Positions 43,334-53,900 of a DNA stretch of 64,000 bases are shown in pieces. The position numbers were made by a program, and so were the translations under genes. This stretch comes from Heterodera schachtii (lineage: Eukaryota; Nematoda; Chromadorea; Rhabditida; Heteroderidae): NCBI GenBank assembly GCA_023374025.1, contig SIJG01000132.1:217453-281452 (forward strand). The letters run 5' to 3'. Positions within the stretch are counted from its first letter, which is position 1, and every line of letters starts with the position of its first letter. The notes beneath the pieces were generated by a model, which was not told the origin of the DNA, did no database searches, and saw nothing but the letters and a program-made list of their open reading frames with translations.

Positions 43334-43735
43334 GATTGTAATTCTTCTAATCACTGTTGTATCTCTTCTAATCTCTGTTGTACCTCTTTAATCACTGTTG
43401 TACCTCTTCTCATCATTATTTTACCTCTTCTCATCACTTTTGTACCTCTTCTAATCACTTTTGTACCTCTTCTAATCACTGTTGTACCTCTTTAATCACT
43501 GTTCTACCTCTTCTAATCACTTTTGTACCTATTCTAACCTCTTCTAATCACTGTTGTACCTCTTCTCATCATTATTTTACCTCTTCTCATCACTTTTGTA
43601 CCTCTTCTAATCACTTTTGTACCTCTTCTAATCACTGTTGTACATCTTCTCATCATTATTTTACCTCTTCTAATCACTGTTGTACCTATTCTAACCTCTT
43701 CTAATCACTGTTGTACCTCTTCTCATCATTATTTT
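43334..43735. repeat. Tandem repeat, about 21-bp unit (ACTGTTGTACCTCTTCTAATC)
   Basis: About 19 units with variants (CATTATTTTACCTCTTCTC, CACTTTTGTACC). Three further units occur at 44068-44138. A 108-codon frame through it is repeat-driven (TSSHHYF...) and not accepted as a gene. Confidence 0.9.
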
Positions 43736-44020
43736 AGGTGAGCATAGGATTTTTGAGTGGAAATTTTTTTTCACCAAAAATCTTCCAGAAACATCACTTT
43801 CAGGGTTAATTGGGATGCTTATCACTAATCTGAAATCAGATTTGTGTTTTGACATCGTTAAGACCTCTGAATCCCCGTGTGATTGGGGATTCTGAGGCTT
43901 CTTTTTTAGGGGGAGAGGCAGGTTCGGATCCGGGCGGTGTACATTAATTTTCTATTTATTTTTGAGTTTCTTTTCAATGCTTTTTATTAATTTTAAGATT
44001 TGTTGTAAATTATTTAAATT
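43736..44020. repeat. Dispersed repeat, short copy of 40590-40860
   Basis: Begins GGTGAGCATAGGATTTTTGA and parallels the long copy through GACATCGTTAAGACCTCTGA, the hairpin AATCCCC/GGGGATT, GGTTCGGATCCGGGCGG and a T-rich tail. The block is inserted between the 21-bp repeat arrays. Confidence 0.75.
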
Positions 44021-44390
44021 TTTTTTAAATTAAACAACTTCATTTTTTTATTTTTTGAATTTGTATGTTGTACCTCTTCAAATCACTTTCGTACCATTTC
44101 TATTCACTGTTGTACCTCTTCTAATCACTGTTGTACCTAAGTTTATGATTTTAATATGATAGTTTTATTAAAAAAGTTTTTCATTAGCATAAGCTCTTTC
44201 TATATAAGCAAACTCATATTTATCTTTTCATAATTTTGAACACCTTTTTTTTCCATTTTTGTTTACACATAACTCAGAAGCGCAAAAAACTTTGATTACA
44301 GTGACAAATATCGATTACAAACATTCCTTTTTCTTTTCTATTCACATAATGTGTCAGTTTTGTCATTGACTCCCCCCCCCCTTTTTTCAG

Positions 44391-44530
44391 CAAATCATAA
44401 CAATGTTTGGATGGATAATTATCCATTTTTTGCCATGCTCAACTTGGCCTCAAATTGGCACTGATTTCGCCCCGTTTCGATGCAATGGTCGACAAACATT
44501 TCGATGGCAATTTCAATTTCGGCAAGTTTT
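44391..44530 (+). pseudogene. F-box-like exon, copy B
   Basis: Starts after TTTTTTCAG with NNVWMDNYPFF, loses one base at about 44430 and continues QLGLKLALISPRFDAMVDKH then FDGNFNFG. Frameshifted. Confidence 0.7.
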
Positions 44531-44737
44531 TTTTGACTTTTTCTTTTTTTGTAAAAGTCAGTAGTTATTTAGAGTTTTAATGTTTTTAATGTTTTGTGTC
44601 CAAAAACGGACCTCTAATTTTCAAAATTACTCAGAAAATAAAGAAAAGTCGGCAAGTTTTTTTTTTGCGTTTTCTACATCATCAAACTTTTACTGTTAAA
44701 TTTTTTGCACTTTTCAACTTTTTTTTCATTTTTTAAG

Positions 44738-44878
44738 CTGTGCAACGAAGTTTGGATTGACATTTTCTCCTTTTGTGACCGTGCTCAACTCGGCCTCAAA
44801 TTGGCTTACTTCTCCACGTTTAATGCGCTGGTGGACATGCATTTGATGGAAAAAACGAATTGACATCGGTAAGTACTC
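44738..44878 (+). pseudogene. F-box-like exon, copy C
   Basis: Acceptor TTTTTAAG, then LCNEVWIDIFSFCDRAQLGL followed by KLAYFSTFNALVDMH. One base is lost in the CATTTGATGG segment, so the frame reaches TGA just before the donor G|GTAAGT. Short leucine-rich helical module of F-box type, which would bind Skp1. Confidence 0.7.
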
Positions 44879-45507
44879 TTTTTTAAAGTTTTAAGCTAAT
44901 TTTTCGGGGATTTTGCAAGTTTATGAGAAGAGTTCAAGAGAATTTTTTTAGTTATTATGGAAGTGTATTGTAAAATTCTAGAGTCGAGGGTATAATTTTT
45001 ACAATTTTTGGGTAGATTTCTAGGGTGTGTTTCGTTTTTATGCTTTTGTTAACAGTTTTCGGAAAAACGCCAATAGGTTAATATGTTTTTTTTAAATTTG
45101 TTAAGGCTTTTAGGCAATAAAAAAGCTCGAAAATAGGTGCTGTGGTAACTCGAAAATTAGCTTAACCACCAAAAAGCACGTTTTTTGGGCATTTACCATA
45201 GGGAGTGAGTTCAGGAAAGATGGTAAAAAAATAAAAAATTTTAGCCCTATTGGTGACTTTTATGAATTTTTTAAGCTGGCTTTGAAATTTTACTAAATTA
45301 AGCCAATAATAGGATTTTCTATGTTTAAAATTATTGATTGGATAAGAAATGGTAACATTTTTAGGGAAATTTTTTTCTCTAAAAAATAAAAAAATTTTTT
45401 TTGAACTTTGCTAATTTAGTTTTATGGTTCTTTCTAATCAATTAAGCTTAAAATTGATTTCTATGAACAAAAACTCATTTAAGTAAGATATTTTTTCAAA
45501 ATTTCAG

Positions 45508-45645
45508 TTGTGCATGGATGTTTGGATGGACATTCTCCCCTTTTTTGACCGTCATCGGCTTGGCCTCAAATTGGCATTGCTTTCGTCCCGTTTCAATGCA
45601 CTTGTGGACAAACATTTCAACGGCAAAAGCGAATTTCGGCGAGTT
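45508..45645 (+). CDS. F-box-like exon, copy D (intact)
   Basis: Acceptor AATTTCAG, then LCMDVWMDILPFFDRHRLGL and KLALLSSRFNALVDKHFNGK, SEFRR. No internal stop or frameshift through the module, making it the best-preserved copy. The pattern (VWMDILPFF...LGLKLALLSSRF) matches the helix-rich F-box type. The rest of a gene (substrate-binding part) is not found nearby. Confidence 0.65.
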
Positions 45646-45975
45646 TTTTTAGGGTTATTGAATATTTTTTAGGGATTATGTGCTAAAAACGGCTTCCATC
45701 TGAATAGTTTTTTCCGGGTTTTGAATCTTTTGTAAGGATTTTGTGCCAAAAACTAGCCTTCATTTTCTAAATGGCTCTAAAATTTTTTTCCAATTTCCGC
45801 GTATTTTTATTAAAGTGTCCGGTTTTTTAGGGTTTTTGATACCACATTTTTTGATTTAAAAATAAAATTTTTTCTGATTTTAAAATTTTTAATCTTTAGT
45901 CGATATTTCGGACATATTTCATCCATTTATAATCAATATTTCACTCTTTATTTTTTTGTTTTTAGATGGATTTGA

Positions 45976-46095
45976 AACGACGTTTGGATGGATATTTTCC
46001 CCCTTTTTGACCGTCCTCAACTCGGTCTCAAATTGTCATTGCTTTTGTCCCGTTTCAATGTGCTGGTGGACAAACATTTCGATGCCAAAAAATAA
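45976..46095 (+). pseudogene. F-box-like exon, copy E
   Basis: NDVWMDIFPLFDRPQLGLKL then SLLLSRFNVLVDKHFDAKK-stop. Open across the module. The acceptor (TTTTTAG at 45965) leaves it in an uncertain phase, and there is no donor before TAA. Confidence 0.65.
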
Positions 46096-46192
46096 GGTTG
46101 TATTAAGGATTTTGTGCCAATTAGGGGCCTCCGATTCTGCCCGTTTTAAAGATTTTTGCTTTTTCTGCAATTTTAATTCTTAACATTTTCAG

Positions 46193-46312
46193 AAACCAAA
46201 CAACAATATTTGGATGGACATTTTCCTTTGTTGACCGTCTTCAACTTGGCCGCAAATTGGCACTTCTTTCGCCACGTTTCGATGTGCTGGTGGACCCAAT
46301 TTCTAACTTTCG
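46193..46312 (+). pseudogene. F-box-like exon, copy F
   Basis: NNIWMDIFL is followed by a frameshift, then FVDRLQLGRKLALLSPRFDV and LVDP. Decayed. Confidence 0.65.
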
Positions 46313-46710
46313 GTTGGAACGTAAAATTTTTTTATACTAAGAAAAATGAAGATTTCTTTCGTTTTTAATTTGAAAAAAAACAATAAGATTACCAATGTAG
46401 TTATATATACAAAAAGGCAGAATTTTTCATTGCACATTTAAAGACATCAAAAAAAATTTTCTGAGTCAATTTATTAAAAAATTATACCTTGCTATATATA
46501 GAAATAGTTTTTCTGTCCCAAATCTGATGACGGAATAGGTAGTCAATATAGCAGAGGTACGCATTATCTTCCTTTATAGATTTTAAGAAAATTTAAACAT
46601 GCCGAAATTTAAAAAATAAAGTTTTTTTTTATCAAAACAGGCATCTTTAATTGTTTCTGTCCTTTATTAGGCCCAATTTACATTTACACTTTATTTAGTT
46701 TTGCAATTTT

Positions 46711-47420
46711 GGTTCGCTGACTGGCCCTTCGGGGCATGTGTCGCACCATAGCGGTTCGCTGACTGGCCCTCCGGGGCATGTGTCGCACCACCAGTGTGGT
46801 TCGCTGACTGGCCCTTCGGGGCATGTGTCGCACCAAAGCGGTTCGCTGACTGGCCCTTCGGGGCATGTGTCGCACCAAAGCGGTTCGCTGACTGGCCCTC
46901 CGGGGCATGTGTCGCACCACCAGTGTGGTTCGCTGACTGGCCCTTCGGGGCATGTGTCGCACCATTTGCGGTTCGCTGACTGGCCCTTCGGGCATATGTC
47001 GCACCATTGCGGTTCGCTGACTGGCCCTTCGGGCATGTGTCGCACCATTTGCGGTTCGCTGACTGGCCCTTCGGGCATGTGTCGCACCAAAGCGGTTCGC
47101 TGACTGGCCCTTCGGGGCATGTGTCGCACCAGTGGTTCGCTGACTGGCCCTCCGGGGCATGTGTCGCACCACCAGTGTGGTTCGCGGACTGGCCCTTCGG
47201 GGCATGTGTCGCACCATTTGCGGTTCGCTGACTGGCCCTTCGGGCATATGTCGCACCATTGCGGTTCGCTGACTGGCCCTTCGGGGCATGTGTCGCACCA
47301 TTTGCGGTTCGCTGACTGGCCCTTCGGGCATGTGTCGCACCATTTGCGGTTTGCTGACTGGCCCTTCTGGGCATGCGTCGCACCATTTGCGATTCACTGA
47401 ATGGCCCTTCGGGCATCTGT
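46711..47420. repeat. Minisatellite of 17 units (about 42 bp) with higher-order repeat
   Basis: Unit GGTTCGCTGACTGGCCCTTC then GGGCATGTGTCGCACCA with a variable 2-7 base linker (AAGC, TTTGC, CCAGTGT). Five consecutive units (linker order CCAGTGT-TTTGC-TTGC-TTTGC) recur at about 46.9 and 47.15 kb, a higher-order duplication. Degenerate units continue to about 47530. Long frames in several phases on both strands are repeat artefacts. It is GC-rich like the Helitron gene and probably part of that element's 5' region. Confidence 0.92.
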
Positions 47421-47989
47421 CACACTTGTGGTAAACGTTGCCTGCCCTTCATGGGACTGTTGTCAACATGTCCTGCCCATCACGGGATTGTGGTCAACTT
47501 GGCCTACCCCTTCTTGGGATTGTAGCACGATGAACTTTCCTTTGAACATTGTGGGCCACCACGGTTTACAATGATGATTTCCTTATTGTTACCGGCCAAC
47601 ATCCGGTGCGAAGCTGGTCCCGCACTTTGCCATGACCAGTGGACTGGTGAGAAGTAACATAGGATATTGGAGTTAACCAAAACTTATCAAGAGTTAAAAC
47701 TTGATGATAATAAGGACATATCTTTTGGAATCGTGATTAAAGGACCTGCTCTTTCGTGAGATTTGTGGTTCGAATTGTATATCGATGAGTTCATTGATCA
47801 ATAATGATAACTCTGCACTCAATGCCCTTAGGGCAGATGGGATATGTGAGCCCTGGCTGATTGATTGCAGCGGCTTCACTGTGGCGATAAGGAATATACA
47901 CCATTTTTATTTCCCACTATTTCAATGTATTTGATAAATATTTGATTTACGTGTGGTTTATCGGTAGTAATTCCTAAATATTTTGCCAC

Positions 47990-50900
47990 ATGCACACATC
48001 ATCTCCTCATTTTTGTTTTCAGATGACGAACAAACAAAAAGCTAAGAGAAAGAAGAATCAAGAGCGGTACCAGCGGCAGGCAGAGCAATCTGTCAGCCCA
48101 GGTAGCTCACCCGTCCCAGACGGAAGTGCAGATGAGAATGGGGTGACATCACACCCGGGCATCACAACGCCCAATATTGGTGCTATGAAATTAAGCACCC
48201 CGGCTTCTTCCATCGGAAGTAAAAGAAGGGGCAGACCCCCAAAAGCCGGAGCGGAGTCAATCGTGACTTCGCAACACAGTGTGTCATCCGTTGGCACACA
48301 AATTGCGTCCGCCACTCAAAATGATGAGTCATCGCCTCGCAACAAAAAAGGGAAGATCGACGATTTTGATCGACCCATGTCTGCTCTTGAGGCAATTGCT
48401 TCGACGCCAGTTTCCACGCAAAGGAACCGTGGAGGGCGTCCATCCAAAAAAAGAGGCGGCCACGCAGGCTCAGGCAGGAGCAAAGCTAATGATTCGATGA
48501 GCGAGAGCTCGTCAATGGATCAGAGCTCTGAAGCTACCACATCGGTGGCCGTTTTGCCAACTGTGCCTGAAAAGATAAACTTCAACACAGTGCGCATTAA
48601 TTTCGCTACGTCACGAAATATGGCCTGCAAAATTCGGAGATGGGCCGATGTAGGCCTTTACGAGCGTGATGGCGAAACAGAACAAGGCCCACGCTCTGGC
48701 CCAAGATTCATTGAGACCTGCTGGAACAGGCCAAATGAATGGCTAAATAGCAGCTTTACCCTTGTCTATTTAGCGTACATCGCAAGTATTTCACAACGAA
48801 AAACAATAGTTGTGGATTCCATGGCATCGAGAACTGATGTTCCTCGATTTCGCACCTTGGAGAATTGCGTCTTCGGATATGACCCGAATGTGGTTCCTGA
48901 AGTGGTGCTTTTGCCGCTTCATTTCCCAAATCACTGGACTCTCATTGTCTACGATGTTGCACATGGTGCATATTTCGTTGACTCACTGCATATGAGCAGC
49001 TTGAGTGATGAGCGAACGGCACTCATCCAGTCAATAATTGCTGATTTAGTGCCCGGGAATCCGTCAATTGCTGTTGAATACGTGCAACAATTGACCAAGC
49101 AAAATGATGGAAATAGCTGCGGGTACTTTGTGTGCCTGTATGCTGAATCCTGGCTCATGAACAATCGCACGTTTGTTCTGCCAGATCTGTCGATCAATTA
49201 TGAAAAGCGGCGCATATTGTGGCACATTAACGAGCTTTATGGCACAGATAATGTGCCATACCATCCGAGGGAAGGGGTACCAACTCCTTGCCCAATTGTC
49301 TACCGACATGCGGATGATGCGCAGTCGACATCCAACGCCGTTGAGCCAATGGAAGTTGATGCTCACGATGACTTAATGATCATCGAACCGCAGACGAGTG
49401 GACAGGCTGTTAATGCCATACTCACCCAAGCCCAAGTGGCCGGTGAAAATCAAGCTGACTCGCGAGGAGTTGTGTCCGACTCTTGCATACAGCAGGAGCC
49501 AATCGCGCAGGCTGACGATGTGATATTTGTCAGGCCGAAAACGCCACCAAGGCGTTCTTTGCGTATTCAAAAAAGGCTTTCGGTATCTGCAAGCCGTTCG
49601 CCTTCACCCACACTAACAGTTCGGCCACGAACTAATACACTGGGGCCAGCAACACCGTTAACAAAACGTTGCCTTATGGTGCACAACGGCTGGCACTGCG
49701 CTGCTGCTGCAGCAAAACATTTTCCGGAATATTCTCATTCCGGAAATCTTGGTGACCACAAATGCCCCCATTGTGGAGCCCTTCTCTTCCTTCACGAAGA
49801 CAGCAGCCTATGCTGCCGAAAAGGAAGGGTTGTGTTGCCAAAATTGAACAAACACCCTCAAGAGCTTATGGAGCTTATCGTTGGCGAAAACCAACCAAAA
49901 CAGGGTAAAGAGTTTGTGCGACGCATGTCGCGCTATAATAACTTGCTCCAATTTGCAAGTGTTTCCGCTGGAAACAAGCCGAGCCCTGCTGGTGGTCCGA
50001 TGGCCGTTATCCTTAACGGAGAATTCCATCGCCGCATAAGCAGCATGCAGGCTGGGTCAACCCAGATCCCTGGCTTTGGCCAGCTATACATTTTGGACCC
50101 AGTCGAGGCTATGGAAATGCGTCGAAACAACCCCATATTTACTGGGGAAAATGTTAAAAACGAAGATGCGTTTGTGCAGGGTCATGAGCTTAATGAAGCG
50201 ACCCTAGAGCTTTTGGTAGAAATGATCCAAAAGTATCACCCTGCTGCGAAAGCGTATAAGCAGGCGCGTGAGCAGCTCCAGGAGCTCCTCAAAAAACACA
50301 ACCCGGAAGAACTTCGCTTCTTCCGTATGACTTTGTTGAATGAGCGCAGAACCCCTGCAGCTCTAAAAGATCCAAAGCTCCACCCGCATCAAATAATCAC
50401 CCCTTCAACGGGTGAGGGAATGTTCGCAATTCACGCGGACCCAACTGGAGTACCCCCGCAAAAGGGGATTTGGGTCGAAAACAGGCAAGGCCGATTGACT
50501 GAAATTGCTCCTTTCAATCCTTGGACTGACAGCTTGACATACCCATTGATAAAGCCATTGGGTGATGATGGTTATATTACTGGCATTAAATATGCTAGGC
50601 CGCCATCGCGAAAGCGAAAAAGCGATCAAGATGTAGTCAGCCTATTCGACTCTGAGGCCGAATCAGACAATGATTCGTGTGACACTCAGTCGGTTGCATC
50701 TTCTGATGCAGGGTCAGTTGCCTCTACGTCTTCACTTTATGGCCAAATTGACAAATCAAAAAAATTTGTCTCCCTGCGAGATCATTGCAAGTATTACCTC
50801 GCAATAAGGGAGGAAAACGTGAAGATGCAATACCACCATATTTTATCATGTGGTGGAGGGCTTGGCCAACGCTGGGTTCTTGATCAGGCTGCAAAAATAG

Positions 50901-53900
50901 ATTGGCAAGTCGCCACATTTTTGCGCAGACCTGACATGGACCTGCGCGTCAGCACTCCAAAAAATTTGCTGCATTATTTGGTCAACCAATACAACAAGCA
51001 GCAGGCACGGCAGAACCCCAATGCCCAACAGAGAACTGTTGATGACATTGGCAGTGTTGTTCGTTTTAACGATAATAATGTTAACTGCCTCCAATATTGG
51101 AAGAAAATGTATGAGAATTGCAATACCATTTTTGCGCGTTGTCATAACCCAAAAAAGGCGCGGCTCTTCATCACATTCACAAACAATCGTGAGTGGCCAG
51201 AGTTCAAAGCGAACTTATACAACAACGGTCAAGTATTCACTGACCGTTTTGATATGTGGATGCGTGTGTGGATCAGCAAAATTGCTGAATTCCGCGAAGA
51301 ACTTTACGAAAAAAAGTTCTTTGGAACAATCCTTGGATATGGTGAATCCATGGAGTTCCAAGGTCGAGGAGGCCCACACGCTCACATTGTTGCCCAAACT
51401 GACCTGGACGCAGTACCACATGTCATTCAGGAATACATATGGGCGCACATTCCACTTTTGCCAGAAAAAGGTGATGACACTCCCATCGCGGAAATGCACC
51501 GCCAAGTGCGCCAATTGATGCATATGCAACTGCACAGATGCAGTGACAGTTGGTGTGGTCCTAGCGACCCAATTTACGGGCGGTGCAAAAAGGGGTTCCC
51601 AGCCCCTTACTCAAAATGTACTGTTTTACGCCCGGATAGGCCCGCGATGTATTTCCGGCCTTCACCAACTGATGGTGGTGCCCAATTAGAGGTAAACGGC
51701 CTAATATACGACAACTCTCATGTCGTGCCGTATAATCCTTATGTTCTGCTGCGTTACCGAGTACACCATAATGTACTGTTTGCATATGGTAACAAAGCGA
51801 ATATTAAGTACGCACTCAAGTACCCGTTTAAAGGGCCAGGACATTGTTATGTCGAGTGCAAAGAAGAGTCCGGCAATAAAATCGGAATTGATGAGCCGGC
51901 TCAATATGCCAAGATGAACTTCCGTGGTGCAACGGAAGCATATGCCATTGTTCATTCAATGCCATTTGCCCGTCTTTCGCATCATGTTGTCAAATTGGCA
52001 ATTCATTTGCCAAACCAACAGCCCATTGTATATAGGGCATTCCAGCTGGTGAGCAAAGCTCAACAAATCCAGCAAGGCGAACTGCCAGAAACGCATTGTT
52101 CAGCCTATTGGAAACAATGGCAAAATGAGTGGAAGAATGACCCAAAGTTTAAGGACATTCTTTTTGAAAAAGTCCCAGAGCAGTTCCGATGGGCAAAGGA
52201 CAAATGGGTCCTGTACAAAAGGCAGCAAATAAAAAGGCCACCTATCGGCCGAATTGTTCCTGTACCCCCAACGGACCCGGAAAGGTTCGCGCTCTATTCA
52301 CTTATGCGCCACTTTCCTGGAGATCCAGATCATCTTAAGATGGCTAATGGGTTGCTTTGTACCTCATTCACTGAGGCTGCAATAATGCATGGTCTTCTTG
52401 AAGACGGCAAAATTTGGGACAAAACTCTCGCTGAGGCAGCGTTGTCACGATGGCCAGATCAAATGAGATGGCTTTTTGTGAGCATCATGGTCTATGGCCA
52501 GCCGAGTAATGCCGTCGAATTGTGGAACAAGTACAAAGACCAAATGTACTTTCCTCAAGGCATTACCACACCGGCACAACGCCAAGCAGCAGAGCTTGAA
52601 GCCCTAGCCGACATTGATTGGCGGCTGCACAGCTGCTTTAACTTAAGCTGTGTGCATTTTGGCCTGCCAGACCCGCCAAACTCAATTGCCAAAAATACAA
52701 ATGCGGCAATTAATGAGTTTTTCTTTGGCGATGATGATTTGAATTTGCCGCCTGGCCAACCAAATCCTCGGCCTCAGCAAAATACTCCTCCGCCACTCAA
52801 CACCGACCAACAAGCGGTCTTTGATGCTGTTGTTAAGGCAATTCAGTCGGACCCAAGGGATGCGACTGTACCTCGCCGATTCTTTATATTCGGCGACGGA
52901 GGGACCGGGAAAACATTTCTGTTTGGCCAAATTATAAGGCGATTGCGGAAGGCCCCATATAATCACAAAGTGCTTGCCACGGCATCCACTGGGTGTGCAG
53001 CTATTTTGCTGCCATATGGGAAGACAGCCCATTCAACCTTCCGACTGGGCAGAGATGTGTCGCTGGACAAACTTCCAAGCATTCCACTTGAGAGCTTCTT
53101 TGCCCGACGGATTCGTGAAGCACAACTCATCATCATTGATGAGATCACCATGCTTCACAATACGGTGATTGAGGTCATTGACCGTGTGTGCAAAGAAATG
53201 GCAATTCCCCAGTACAAGGACCTTCCCTTCGGAGGAAAGACGGTCATTTTCAGCGGTGACTTCAAACAGTCACTGCCGGTCGTGCCTCATGAAGGCATAA
53301 CCGCACAAGTTACGGCCTGCTTTCAAACTTCTCCGTTGTTTCGTCAATTCACCACAATGAAATTGACCATCAACCAGAGATTAGGCCAAGGCCAGCAAGC
53401 GTACTTGCAAATGTGCCGCCAGATTGGGCTCGGAGAGACCGGAGAACACTTCTGGATTCCTCCGCAGTTCATCGTAAAGAGCAGGGAAGAGCTGATAAAC
53501 TTTGTTTATCCAAACTTTCAACAACTCCTTGGCAATGACAAGGAGCTGCTCAACCGTTTGATACTCGCCCCGCACATTGATACGTGCGACGAAGTCAACG
53601 AAATGATGATGGCGAATGTGCCAGGTCAAGTGCGGGAATATTTGTCCACGGACAAACCTCTTGACGATCGCCCATTGGACATCGATGAGATCGAGTCCGA
53701 AGTGGCAGCATTGAACAGACGCACAGACTCTGGGATGCCTCCACACTGTCTGCGACTAAAGGTCGGAAGCGTTGTTGTCCTCCTTATCAACAAAAGTGAT
53801 AGGGAAGGGCTGATCAATGGCACACGCATTGTCCTCGAAGAACTTGGCGATGATCGCCTTGTCGGTCGTGTAATCAATAGCAATGCTATTGGTGGCCAAG

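Noticed and set aside
43378..43704. 108-codon frame rich in Ser/His/Cys
   Set aside because: Translation of the 21-bp tandem repeat.
43860..43945. A tRNA gene around the hairpin and GGTTCGGATCC
   Set aside because: Only a B-box-like motif and one stem are present; no acceptor stem, A-box or cloverleaf could be assembled.
46684..47416. Several 60-240 codon frames on both strands
   Set aside because: All derive from the about 42-bp minisatellite, open in several phases at once; no independent coding evidence.
46711..47420. CRISPR-like array (regular repeats with variable linkers)
   Set aside because: Linkers are only 2-7 bases and not unique spacers, the context is eukaryotic, and there are no cas genes.
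50405..51535. Sub-100-codon frames inside the Helitron gene on other frames
   Set aside because: Shadow frames of the 2074-codon gene, without own motifs.
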